Shown here one piece after another: positions 1 through 6,277 of a stretch of DNA of 7,583 nt. Each line of letters begins with the position of its first letter. Within the stretch, counting starts at the first letter, position 1. Both the position numbers and the translations under genes were made by a program. The DNA is from Comamonadaceae bacterium (GTDB taxonomy: Bacteria; Pseudomonadota; Gammaproteobacteria; Burkholderiales; Burkholderiaceae_C), in NCBI GenBank assembly GCA_947460065.1, contig CANHGF010000112.1, positions 1 through 7,583 of the forward strand. Direction: 5' to 3'. The notes beneath the pieces were generated by a model. It did not search any database, was not told where the DNA came from, and worked only from the letters and a program-made list of their open reading frames with translations.

Positions 1-281
1 CAATAGGCGCAGACATTGCGGTCGCGGGCAAAAAGCTTGCTGTTGGTCAGGCCCGGGCGCAGCTCAAAGGGATTGATATTGGGCACCCCGCGCGTGCCGA
101 TGATGCTGCTCACGCGGATCTGCGACTGCTCGCCGGTGCGGGCGTTATGCCCCCCGCGAAACAGCGCCACTTCGGCACCGACTTCCCAACGCACCTCGCC
201 GGCTGCGTAGTGGAGCACCGCCTGCTCCAGACTGATCCAAGATTGCGGCAAACCCTGAGCGGACAGCTTCAAGACCTTCAA
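1..281 (-). CDS. HNH endonuclease-like protein, N-terminal part (gene runs off the left edge)
   Basis: Translating the minus strand from a TTG at 281 gives 93 residues beginning MKVLKLSAQG and ending FARDRNVCAY, after which the window stops in the next codon (TG-, probably Cys). The passage SSIIGTRGVPNINPFELRPG followed by LTNSKLFARDRNVCAY(C) matches my recollection of a small family, about 180 residues long, annotated as HNH endonuclease in Burkholderiales. There the CxYC pair opens a zinc-binding HNH domain. The catalytic His-Asn-His part would lie outside the window, so nuclease activity is inferred from family membership only. The TTG start is chosen because GGAGG sits five bases upstream and the protein begins as its relatives do. 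No ATG is available nearby in this frame. The gene is divergent from ribF. Its cellular role is unknown to me; it may be a housekeeping-associated nuclease rather than a phage or intron enzyme. Confidence 0.75.
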   Translation of the reverse strand, partial: MKVLKLSAQGLPQSWISLEQAVLHYAAGEVRWEVGAEVALFRGGHNARTGEQSQIRVSSIIGTRGVPNINPFELRPGLTNSKLFARDRNVCAY

Positions 282-286
282 GCGAA

Positions 287-291
287 CCTCC
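287..291 (-). promoter_or_regulatory. Shine-Dalgarno site GGAGG for the HNH gene
   Basis: On the minus strand GGAGG lies five bases before the TTG codon at 281. It decides the start of the HNH-like gene, because no ATG is present in frame nearby. Read directly from the sequence; use of TTG is inferred. Confidence 0.65.
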
Positions 292-327
292 AAATTTATG
301 GACAGGAACATCGATGGTCACGCTGCG

Positions 328-356
328 GGCCCCGCCGGCCAAGCCGGCCTGGGGCC
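328..356. repeat. GC-rich hairpin in the HNH/ribF spacer
   Basis: GCCGGC at 334-339 pairs with GCCGGC at 343-348 across a three-base CAA loop. After a two-base bulge (CT, 349-350) the stem continues with GGCCCC at 328-333 pairing with GGGGCC at 351-356, for twelve G-C pairs in all. It lies outside both coding regions. It would sit in the 5' leader of the HNH transcript if that transcript starts near 367. No T-run follows on either strand, so a simple intrinsic terminator is not indicated. Its function is unknown. Confidence 0.5.
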
Positions 357-426
357 GCACACGCAATCTCCGAAATATAGCGCGATTGCGGGGGCTGGCG
401 ACGCGCCGACCGATAATCTGGACCGT

Positions 427-1449
427 ATGAGGATTTACCGAGGCTTTGAGCACCGCGAACTGGCCAGTACTTGCGCGCTGACCATTGGCAATTTCGACGG
501 CGTGCACCGTGGCCACCAGGCCATGCTGGCGCTGCTGCGCAGCGAGGCCGAGCACCGAGGCCTGCCGGTGCGGGTGATGAGCTTCGAACCCCATCCGCGC
601 GAATACTTTGCGCCCGCCTCTGCCCCGGCGCGCATCTCGACCCTGCGCGACAAGCTTACCGAGTTGGCACGCTGTGGGGTCGACGAGGTGGTGGTGCTGC
701 CTTTTCGCGACAAATTAGCCCGCCAAAGCGCGCAAAGCTTCATTCAAGACATCCTGGTCAAGGGTTTGCAGGTGCGCTATGTACTGGTCGGCGATGACTT
801 TCGCTTTGGTGCCAAGCGCGCCGGCGACTACGCCATGCTCGACGCCGCTGGCAATGAGTTCGGCTTTGATGTGGCACGCATGAACAGCTACGAGGTCCAT
901 GGCTTGCGGGTCTCGAGTTCGGCGGTGCGCGAGGCCCTGGCGCAGGGGCAAATGGGCTTAGCAGCCAGCCTGCTGGGGCGGCCTTATGGGATTTCCGGCC
1001 ATGTGGTGCACGGTGCCAAGCTCGGGCGCGAATTGGGCGCCAGCGCGCCGGGCGCCGGCGACGGCTTTCGCACCCTGAACCTGCGCTTTTCGCACGCCAA
1101 GCCGGCGGCCAGCGGGATCTTTGTCGTGGAGGTCCACGGCCTGGGTCCGCAGCCCCTGGCCGGTGTGGCCAATCTGGGCGTGCGGCCCTCACTGAGTGCC
1201 GACGACGTCAACGGCGGTCGGGTTCTGCTGGAGACGCATATTCTTGACTGGCCCCAAGCCCTGGGGCCAGAGGAGGCCTACGGTAAACTCGTGCGTGTGG
1301 ATCTGCTGCACAAACTTCATGGCGAGCTCAAGTACGAGGGGCTGGCCGCGCTGACCGAGGGCATCGCCCGGGACTGCAGTGAGGCCCGTGCCTGGTTTGC
1401 CTCGCGCCATGGACAGACCCACCGCCAGACCACCCGCGACCGAATTTGA
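427..1449 (+). CDS. ribF: Bifunctional riboflavin kinase / FAD synthetase (RibF)
   Basis: This cytosolic enzyme phosphorylates riboflavin to FMN and then adenylylates FMN to FAD. The protein is 340 residues, a little longer than the usual 305-320. The N-terminal FMN adenylyltransferase domain shows GNFDGVHRGH (21-30), the nucleotidyltransferase HxGH-type motif, then FEPHP (53-57), VGDDFRFG (121-128) and VSSSAVRE (162-169). The C-terminal flavokinase domain starts near GRPY (184-187) and HGAKLGRELG (195-204), with GVANLGVRPS (246-255) and LLETHILDW (267-275), whose Glu269 is the expected catalytic base. The usual GFPTAN motif reads GFRTLN (213-218) after an insertion of about nine residues; Thr216 and Asn218 are kept. 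The ATG at 427 is chosen because MRIYRGFEHRELA matches family starts; the frame stays open upstream to 298 but adds unlike sequence. No clear ribosome binding site is seen. The gene leads the ribF-ileS-lspA cluster. Confidence 0.95.
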   Translation: MRIYRGFEHRELASTCALTIGNFDGVHRGHQAMLALLRSEAEHRGLPVRVMSFEPHPREYFAPASAPARISTLRDKLTELARCGVDEVVVLPFRDKLARQSAQSFIQDILVKGLQVRYVLVGDDFRFGAKRAGDYAMLDAAGNEFGFDVARMNSYEVHGLRVSSSAVREALAQGQMGLAASLLGRPYGISGHVVHGAKLGRELGASAPGAGDGFRTLNLRFSHAKPAASGIFVVEVHGLGPQPLAGVANLGVRPSLSADDVNGGRVLLETHILDWPQALGPEEAYGKLVRVDLLHKLHGELKYEGLAALTEGIARDCSEARAWFASRHGQTHRQTTRDRI

Positions 1450-1492
1450 GGCTGCCGCCCGACCCCGAGAGCGCCGCTCGCCGCCCATCTGT

Positions 1493-1560
1493 CAGGCTCA
1501 GGGCGATCGGCCTTGCGCCCCTGGCCCTCTCCTCTTTTGCCCCCATGGGCGCTGAGCCTG
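1493..1560 (+). repeat. Inverted repeat in the ribF-ileS spacer
   Basis: In the 135-bp spacer between ribF and ileS, CAGGCTCAG (1493-1501) is exactly complementary to CTGAGCCTG (1552-1560). The pairing extends two bases further inward past one mismatch. A smaller alternative stem, GGGCG (1501-1505) with CGCCC (1516-1520), uses part of the left side. The right arm ends 24 bases before the ileS ATG. It could be a leader structure for ileS or chance in GC-rich DNA. No terminator T-run, leader peptide or T-box-like element was recognised. The rest of the spacer has no gene. Confidence 0.4.
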
Positions 1561-1584
1561 CCCAAGTCGTCTGTTACCTCCATC

Positions 1585-4437
1585 ATGTCTGAAAAATCCC
1601 AGGATTACCGCGCCACCTTGAACCTGCCGGACACGCCCTTTCCGATGCGGGGTGACCTGCCCAAGCGCGAGGGCGCTTGGGTGCAAGAGTGGAACGAAAA
1701 AGGCCTGTACAAGAAGCTGCGCGACGCCCGCGCGGGCGCGCCGCTTTTCGTGCTGCACGACGGCCCACCCTATGCGAATGGCAAGCTGCACGTCGGCCAC
1801 GCCCTGAACAAGGTGCTCAAGGACATGATCGTCAAGAGCCGCCAGCTCGCCGGCTTTGACGCGCAATACATTCCCGGCTGGGACTGCCACGGCTTGCCGA
1901 TCGAAAACGCCATTGAAAAGCTGCACGGCCGCAAGCTCTCGCGCGACGACATGCAAGCCAAGAGCCGGGCCTTCGCCATCGAGCAAATTGAGCAGCAGCG
2001 TGAGGACTTCAAGCGTCTGGGCGTGCTGGGCGACTGGGAGCGGCCCTACCGCACCATGGACTATGCCAACGAGGCCGGCGAGATCCGCGCGTTCAAGCGG
2101 GTGATCGAGCGCGGCTTCGTCTACCGCGGTCTCAAGCCCGTTTACTGGTGCTTCGACTGTGGCTCCTCGCTGGCCGAATTCGAGATTGAATACGCCGACA
2201 AGAAGAGCGATACGCTGGATGTGGCCTTCGAGACCGACGAGCCGGCAAAGCTAGCCGCTGCCTTCGGCCTGCAGGCCCTGCCTGCCGGCAAGAGCGGCTT
2301 TGCGGTGATCTGGACCACCACCGCCTGGACCATCCCCGCCAACCAGGCGCTCAATGCCCATCCCGAACTGAGCTACGCACTGGTCGACACGCCCAAAGGC
2401 TGCTTGGTGCTGGCCGAGACCCTGGTGGGCAAGTGTCTGGAGCGCTTTGGCCTGGCCGGCACGGTGCTGGCCACCGCCAAGGGCGCGCAACTGGGCGGCC
2501 TGAACTTCCGCCATCCGCTGTATGAGGCCGACGCCGGCTATCGGCGCCTGTCGCCCGTTTACCTGGCCGACTACGTGAGCGATGCCGACGGCACTGGCCT
2601 GGTTCACTCCGCGCCCGCCTATGGCGTGGACGACTTCAGCTCGTGCATCGCGCACGGCATGGCCTACACCGACATCCTCAACCCGGTGCAGGGCACCGGC
2701 GCCTATGCGCCCGAGTTCCCCCTGTTTGGCGGCCAGCACATCTGGAAGGCGATTCCTGCGATTTTGGATGCGCTCAAGCTCGCCGGCCGGCTGATGAGCA
2801 CGGTGGGCATCACGCACAGCTACCCGCACTGCTGGCGGCATAAGACGCCGGTGATCTACCGCGCAGCCGCGCAGTGGTTCATCCGCATGGATGAGGGCGA
2901 AGGCGTGTTTACGAAAGACAAGGCGCCTAAGACCTTGCGGCAACTGGCGCTCGATGCGATCGAGCAGACCCGCTTCTACCCCGAAAACGGCAAGACCCGG
3001 CTGCGCGACATGATTGCCGGCCGGCCGGACTGGTGCATCTCGCGCCAACGCAGCTGGGGCGTGCCTGTGCCTTTCTTCCTGCACAAGGACACGGGCGATC
3101 TGCATCCGCGCACCATGGACATCCTGGACCAGGCCGCCGCCATCGTCGAGCAAGGCGGCATCGAGGCCTGGAGCCGCGTCACGCCCGAAGACATTCTGGG
3201 CCCGCAGGATGCGCCGCACTACACCAAGAGCACCGACATCCTGGAAGTCTGGTTCGACTCGGGCTCGACCTTCTGGCACGTGCTGCGCGGCAGCCACAAG
3301 AACGCCTATGCCCGCCCGCCCTTCCACGAAAGTGGCCCCGAGGCCGACCTGTACCTGGAAGGGCACGACCAACACCGCGGCTGGTTCCATTCCTCGCTGC
3401 TGCTGGGCTGCGCGCTGTTTGACCGCGCGCCCTATCGCGGCCTGCTCACGCACGGCTTTGCCACCGATGGCCAGGGCCGCAAGATGAGCAAGAGCCTGGG
3501 CAACACGGTCGAGCCGCAAAGCGTGACGCAAAAGCTCGGCGCCGAAATCGTGCGCCTGTGGGTAGCCTCGACCGATTACTCGGGCGACCTGAACATCGAC
3601 GACAAAATTCTGGCCCGGGTGGTTGATGCCTACCGCCGCATCCGCAACACCTTGCGCTTTTTGCTGGCCAATGTGAGCGACTTCGACCCGGCGCAAGACG
3701 CCGTGCCCGACGCGCAGTTGCTGGAGATCGACCGCTACGCGCTGGCGCGCACGGCGCAACTGCAGGCCGAGATCCTGGCACACTACGAGGTCTACGAGTT
3801 CCACCCGGTGGTCTCCAAGCTGCAGGTTTATTGCTCGGAAGACCTCGGCGCCTTCTACCTGGACGTGCTCAAGGACCGGCTCTACACCACCGCGCCCAAG
3901 AGCCTGGAACGCCGCAGCGCGCAAACCGCGCTCTACCGCATCACCCAGGCCATGCTGCGCTGGATGGCCCCGTTTCTGTCCTTCACCGCCGAAGAGGCCT
4001 GGAGCAGCATCGGCAGCGCTGAGACGATTTTCTTGGAAACGTTTTCGCAGATGGGCGCGCCCGATACCGCATTGCTGCAACGCTGGTCGCGCATCCGCGA
4101 GATCCGCGATGCGGTCAACAAGGAGATTGAAGCGCTGCGCGCCGCCGGCCAGGTTGGCTCCTCCCTACAGGCCACCGTCAGCCTGCAATTGCAGCCGGCT
4201 GATCACGCGCTGATCACCGCCCTGGGCGAGGACGCCAAATTCGTCTTCATCACCTCAGCGCTGGAGTGCCAGGGCGGCGATGCGCTGCGAATCCAGGTCC
4301 AGCCCAGCACCGCGGCCAAGTGCGAGCGCTGCTGGCACTACCGCGACGATGTGGGACATGACAGCGCCCACCCAGGCCTGTGCGGTCGCTGCACCAGCAA
4401 CCTTTACGGCAGCGGCGAACAGCGACAGGTGGCCTGA
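1585..4437 (+). CDS. ileS: Isoleucyl-tRNA synthetase (IleS), class I
   Basis: This cytosolic enzyme charges tRNA-Ile with isoleucine and hydrolyses mischarged valine. It is 950 residues long, complete and normal for the bacterial type. The Rossmann catalytic core carries the HIGH motif as HVGH (69-72) in [13 protein letters not shown], and [10 protein letters not shown] (98-107). The CP1 editing domain shows [12 protein letters not shown] (243-254) and [16 protein letters not shown] (336-351); His341 and Asp350 correspond to the editing-site His and Asp of E. coli IleS. WFDSGST (556-562), GHDQHRGWF (593-601) and the KMSKS loop (633-637) complete the core. The C-terminus holds the zinc site with Cys913, Cys916, Cys933 and Cys936. 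The ATG at 1585 is preferred over a TTG at 1513 because [20 protein letters not shown] is the normal family start. No good Shine-Dalgarno site precedes it. The stop codon overlaps the lspA start. Confidence 0.98.
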   Translation: MSEKSQDYRATLNLPDTPFPMRGDLPKREGAWVQEWNEKGLYKKLRDARAGAPLFVLHDGPPYANGKLHVGHALNKVLKDMIVKSRQLAGFDAQYIPGWDCHGLPIENAIEKLHGRKLSRDDMQAKSRAFAIEQIEQQREDFKRLGVLGDWERPYRTMDYANEAGEIRAFKRVIERGFVYRGLKPVYWCFDCGSSLAEFEIEYADKKSDTLDVAFETDEPAKLAAAFGLQALPAGKSGFAVIWTTTAWTIPANQALNAHPELSYALVDTPKGCLVLAETLVGKCLERFGLAGTVLATAKGAQLGGLNFRHPLYEADAGYRRLSPVYLADYVSDADGTGLVHSAPAYGVDDFSSCIAHGMAYTDILNPVQGTGAYAPEFPLFGGQHIWKAIPAILDALKLAGRLMSTVGITHSYPHCWRHKTPVIYRAAAQWFIRMDEGEGVFTKDKAPKTLRQLALDAIEQTRFYPENGKTRLRDMIAGRPDWCISRQRSWGVPVPFFLHKDTGDLHPRTMDILDQAAAIVEQGGIEAWSRVTPEDILGPQDAPHYTKSTDILEVWFDSGSTFWHVLRGSHKNAYARPPFHESGPEADLYLEGHDQHRGWFHSSLLLGCALFDRAPYRGLLTHGFATDGQGRKMSKSLGNTVEPQSVTQKLGAEIVRLWVASTDYSGDLNIDDKILARVVDAYRRIRNTLRFLLANVSDFDPAQDAVPDAQLLEIDRYALARTAQLQAEILAHYEVYEFHPVVSKLQVYCSEDLGAFYLDVLKDRLYTTAPKSLERRSAQTALYRITQAMLRWMAPFLSFTAEEAWSSIGSAETIFLETFSQMGAPDTALLQRWSRIREIRDAVNKEIEALRAAGQVGSSLQATVSLQLQPADHALITALGEDAKFVFITSALECQGGDALRIQVQPSTAAKCERCWHYRDDVGHDSAHPGLCGRCTSNLYGSGEQRQVA

Positions 4438-4937
4438 TGGGAAAGCCTGCCAAGTCACAAGCCGCGCCCAGCCTACTGCCCTGGCTGGCACTGGCCTTCC
4501 TGATCATGGTGCTCGACCAGTTGACTAAGGTTCTGATCCTGGGCGCTTTTCAGTTCGGCGAAGCCAGGCCGTTGGCCTCGTTTTTCAATTTGGTGCGGGT
4601 GCATAACAGCGGCGCTGCGTTTTCATTCTTGGCCGGCGCCTCGGGCTGGCAGCGCTGGTTCTTCACCGGCGTCGGGGCGGTGGCCACCGTATTCATCGTC
4701 TATCTGCTCAAGGCGCATCCAGGGCAAAAGCTGTTCTGCTTCGCCCTGGCCTGCATCCTGGGCGGTGCAGTGGGCAATGTGATCGACCGCCTGCTCCACG
4801 GCTATGTCATTGACTTCCTGGACTTTCATTGGGCCGGCTGGCATTTCCCAGCCTTCAACCTGGCCGACAGCGCGATCACGCTGGGCGCGATCTGCATGAT
4901 CGCTGACGAATTGCTGCGGGTGCGCCGCTCGCGCTAG
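4437..4937 (+). CDS. lspA: Lipoprotein signal peptidase II (LspA)
   Basis: This inner-membrane aspartyl protease removes signal peptides from diacylglyceryl-modified prolipoproteins after Lgt has acted. The 166-residue protein has the typical length and four hydrophobic segments, near residues 12-34, 72-92, 98-116 and 138-158. The conserved DQLTK (27-31), the [10 protein letters not shown] stretch (55-64) and GNVIDRL (113-119) are present. The catalytic aspartates are Asp126 in [10 protein letters not shown] and Asp144 in FNLADSAI. The start ATG overlaps the ileS stop in the arrangement TGATG, which indicates translational coupling. A weak AGGTGG (4427-4432) lies four bases upstream. The C-terminus is basic (RVRRSR). 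In many proteobacteria genes such as fkpB, ispH or coaBC follow; here the cluster ends with a hairpin, REP elements and a convergent gene. Confidence 0.97.
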   Translation: MGKPAKSQAAPSLLPWLALAFLIMVLDQLTKVLILGAFQFGEARPLASFFNLVRVHNSGAAFSFLAGASGWQRWFFTGVGAVATVFIVYLLKAHPGQKLFCFALACILGGAVGNVIDRLLHGYVIDFLDFHWAGWHFPAFNLADSAITLGAICMIADELLRVRRSR

Positions 4938-4965
4938 CGGCTCGGCTGCCATCGAAAGACCTGTC

Positions 4966-4990
4966 CAAAGGCCCTGCCCGGGGTCCTTTG
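4966..4990 (+). terminator. Candidate terminator hairpin after lspA
   Basis: CAAAGG (4966-4971) plus CCC (4972-4974) pair with GGG (4981-4983) plus CCTTTG (4985-4990), with one bulged T (4984) and a six-base loop. It lies 28 bases past the lspA stop. There is no T-run after it, so it is at best a weak or factor-assisted terminator. Its end touches the first REPIN-like element. Confidence 0.4.
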
Positions 4991-5060
4991 TGAGAGCACT
5001 GCCCCGGCGCGATGCGGCTGTCGATCAAGCACTGCATCGCCGCGAGGGCGCGGCTCCCAC
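4990..5060. repeat. REPIN-like element 1 (inverted REP pair)
   Basis: This 71-bp element begins GTGAGAG (4990-4996) and ends CTCCCAC (5054-5060), so its two ends are inverted copies of a GTGGGAG-type REP head. The right arm, read on the minus strand, is a clear REP: a GTGGGA head, a 6-bp perfect stem (GCCGCG 5039-5044 with CGCGGC 5049-5054), a four-base loop and a GATG tail. The left arm (4990-5014) is degenerate but ends in GATG as well. It is non-coding, between the convergent lspA and oxidoreductase genes, the usual setting for REP sequences. Such elements are normally spread by RAYT transposases (TnpA-REP); none is in this window. Confidence 0.7.
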
Positions 5061-5088
5061 TCCCCACCCTGCGGCCTCGTGTGATCCA

Positions 5089-5160
5089 GTGGGAGTTCCG
5101 CCCTCGGCACGATGCAGGCGCTGATCCATCGCCCCATCGCCGCGAAGGCGCGGCTCCCAC
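5089..5160. repeat. REPIN-like element 2 (inverted REP pair, tandem copy)
   Basis: This 72-bp element begins GTGGGAG (5089-5095) and ends CTCCCAC (5154-5160). Its right arm (5135-5160) matches that of element 1 (5035-5060) at 25 of 26 bases, the one difference being G5046 versus A5146. The right-arm stem is GCCGCG (5139-5144) with CGCGGC (5149-5154). The left arm keeps a hairpin of the same size (GTTCCG 5095-5100 with CGGCAC 5105-5110, one mismatch) and the GATG tail. The two elements are 28 bp apart, a period of about 100 bp. It ends 11 bases before the stop codon of the convergent oxidoreductase gene and could help terminate transcription from both sides. Confidence 0.72.
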
Positions 5161-5171
5161 AGCCCCCCCGA

Positions 5172-6167
5172 TCAGAGGGTCAGGATGGTGCAGCCTGTGG
5201 TCTTGCGCGCCTCCAAATCACGGTGGGCATCGGCCACCCGGGCCAAGGGGAAGCTCTGGTCAATCTGGATCTGGACCTTGCCGCTGGAGACCATGCCAAA
5301 CAGATCGTCGGCGATTTCCTGCGTAGCTTCGCGGGTGGCCAGATGGCTGAACAAGGTCGGCCGCGAGGCATACAGGGAGCCCTTGCCGGCCAGCACGTTG
5401 ATGTCAAACGGAGGCACCTTGCCCGAGGCATTGCCGAAGTTGGCAATCAGTCCGAAGGGGCGCAGGCAGTCGAGCGACCTCATGAAGGTATCTGCACCGA
5501 CGGAGTCGTAAACCACTTTCACGCCTTGTCCACCGGTGATCTCCTTGACCCTGGCCACAAAATCTTCCTTGGCGTAGTTGATCACATGGGCTGCGCCCTT
5601 GGCCTTGGCCAGGGCGCATTTTTCGTCCGAGCCGGCAGTACCGATCAGTTGCAAGCCCAGGGCGCGCGCCCATTGGCAGGCAATCAGGCCGACGCCGCCA
5701 GCGGCCGCATGGAACAGCACAAAATCGCCGGCCTGCAACCCAGCCTGCGGGAGGGTGCGGCGCAGCAGGTACTGCACCGTCATGCCTTTGAGCATCATGG
5801 CAGCGCCGGTCTCAAAAGAGATCGCATCGGGCAACTTGCAGACAGAGCGCGCCGGCATCACCCGCAGCTCACAATAGCTGCCGGGCGGTTGGCTGGCATA
5901 GGCGGCACGGTCGCCCACCTTCAGGTGGGTCACGCCCTCGCCAACCGCCTCGATGATGCCCGAAGCCTCCATGCCCATATTGAGCGGCAGCGGCAGCGGG
6001 TACATACCGGTACGCTGGTAGACATCGATGAAGTTCAGGCCAACCGCCTTGTGGCGTATGCGGATCTCGCCAGGGCCGGGCTCGCCCACGCTGACATCGA
6101 CCAATTTCATCTCTTCGGGGCCACCAAAGCGTTCTATGCGTACGGCCTTGGCCACGGTGCTGCTCAT
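5172..6167 (-). CDS. qor: NADPH:quinone oxidoreductase, zeta-crystallin-type MDR family
   Basis: The predicted enzyme reduces quinones with NADPH in the cytosol, as a zinc-free member of the medium-chain dehydrogenase/reductase superfamily. The protein is 331 residues, close to E. coli Qor (about 327). The N-terminal GroES-like domain carries GLNFIDVYQRTGMYP (43-57), the recognisable quinone oxidoreductase signature, and GMEASGIIEAVGEGV (65-79). The Rossmann domain shows AAAGGVG (154-160), the cofactor-binding loop. The zinc-binding cysteines of alcohol dehydrogenases are not present. The ATG at 6167 is supported by AAGGAG six bases upstream. The gene is convergent to lspA and divergent from the EamA gene, so it is probably transcribed alone. 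The family is clear; the true substrate is not, since relatives also reduce enones and other electrophiles. Confidence 0.9.
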   Translation of the reverse strand: MSSTVAKAVRIERFGGPEEMKLVDVSVGEPGPGEIRIRHKAVGLNFIDVYQRTGMYPLPLPLNMGMEASGIIEAVGEGVTHLKVGDRAAYASQPPGSYCELRVMPARSVCKLPDAISFETGAAMMLKGMTVQYLLRRTLPQAGLQAGDFVLFHAAAGGVGLIACQWARALGLQLIGTAGSDEKCALAKAKGAAHVINYAKEDFVARVKEITGGQGVKVVYDSVGADTFMRSLDCLRPFGLIANFGNASGKVPPFDINVLAGKGSLYASRPTLFSHLATREATQEIADDLFGMVSSGKVQIQIDQSFPLARVADAHRDLEARKTTGCTILTL

Positions 6168-6173
6168 AGGTAT

Positions 6174-6179
6174 CTCCTT
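6174..6179 (-). promoter_or_regulatory. Shine-Dalgarno site AAGGAG for the oxidoreductase gene
   Basis: AAGGAG on the minus strand lies six bases before the ATG at 6167, a near-ideal site and the best one in the window. It fixes the start of the oxidoreductase. Confidence 0.8.
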
Positions 6180-6265
6180 GTATCGAGCGCTTAAACGTCA
6201 AAGACTGAGATGGTGACATGAAATGGAGTCGCGCGCAGGCGACCGCCCCGCAATCCCGAGCGCGC

Positions 6266-6271
6266 TACAGT
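6266..6271 (+). promoter_or_regulatory. Candidate -10 box for a leaderless EamA transcript
   Basis: TACAGT matches TATAAT at four of six positions and ends six bases before the preferred ATG at 6278, which would place the transcript start at or next to the start codon. No Shine-Dalgarno site precedes that ATG, which fits leaderless translation. No good -35 hexamer is seen, so this is tentative. Confidence 0.3.
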
Positions 6272-6277
6272 CGCAGC

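Larger units (their letters stand above)
282..426. promoter_or_regulatory. Divergent spacer between the HNH gene and ribF, with candidate -10 boxes
   Basis: This 145-bp non-coding spacer must hold the start signals for both outward genes. Toward ribF, GATAAT at 412-417 differs from TATAAT at one base and ends nine bases before the ribF ATG. If it is a -10 box, the transcript would be nearly leaderless. Toward the HNH gene, TATATT on the minus strand (379-374) is a possible -10 box and would give a leader of roughly 85 bases. Neither has a convincing -35 hexamer at normal spacing, so both are tentative. The spacer also holds a GC-rich hairpin (328-356) and a 7-bp dyad (362-368 with 384-390) that frames the AT-rich centre. 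Confidence 0.35.

Noticed and set aside
298..426. Upstream extension of ribF from the ATG at 298
   Set aside because: The 43 extra residues are unlike RibF proteins and come from translating the spacer hairpin and dyad. The ATG at 427 gives the normal family start.
145..594. Minus-strand open frame of 149 codons spanning the HNH/ribF spacer
   Set aside because: It overlaps the start of ribF and the HNH gene in a different frame and has no family resemblance. The HNH frame is supported by both its binding site and its sequence.
1513..1584. Upstream TTG start for ileS
   Set aside because: It would add 24 residues from the inverted-repeat spacer, and the normal IleS start is at 1585.
2251..4080. 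Long open frame of 609 codons on the minus strand inside ileS
   Set aside because: It lies wholly antisense to a clearly functional ileS. Such frames are common in GC-rich DNA with strong third-position bias, and its protein has a biased composition and no motif I recognise.
4990..5160. CRISPR-like direct repeat
   Set aside because: Only two units are present, they are internally inverted, and the spacing contains related rather than unique sequence. REP pairs explain it better.
5112..6194. Open frame of 360 codons on the plus strand opposite the oxidoreductase gene
   Set aside because: It begins inside a REPIN-like element and mirrors the codon pattern of the real minus-strand gene. It shows no recognisable domain or ribosome binding site.
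6179..6201. TTGACG and GATACA as a promoter for the oxidoreductase gene
   Set aside because: The two hexamers are only 11 bases apart, too close for sigma-70, and the second abuts the ribosome binding site.
6218..6277. Upstream ATG start for the EamA gene
   Set aside because: It would add a polar 20-residue leader before the first membrane segment, unlike the family, and it lies in the probable promoter region of the divergent gene pair.
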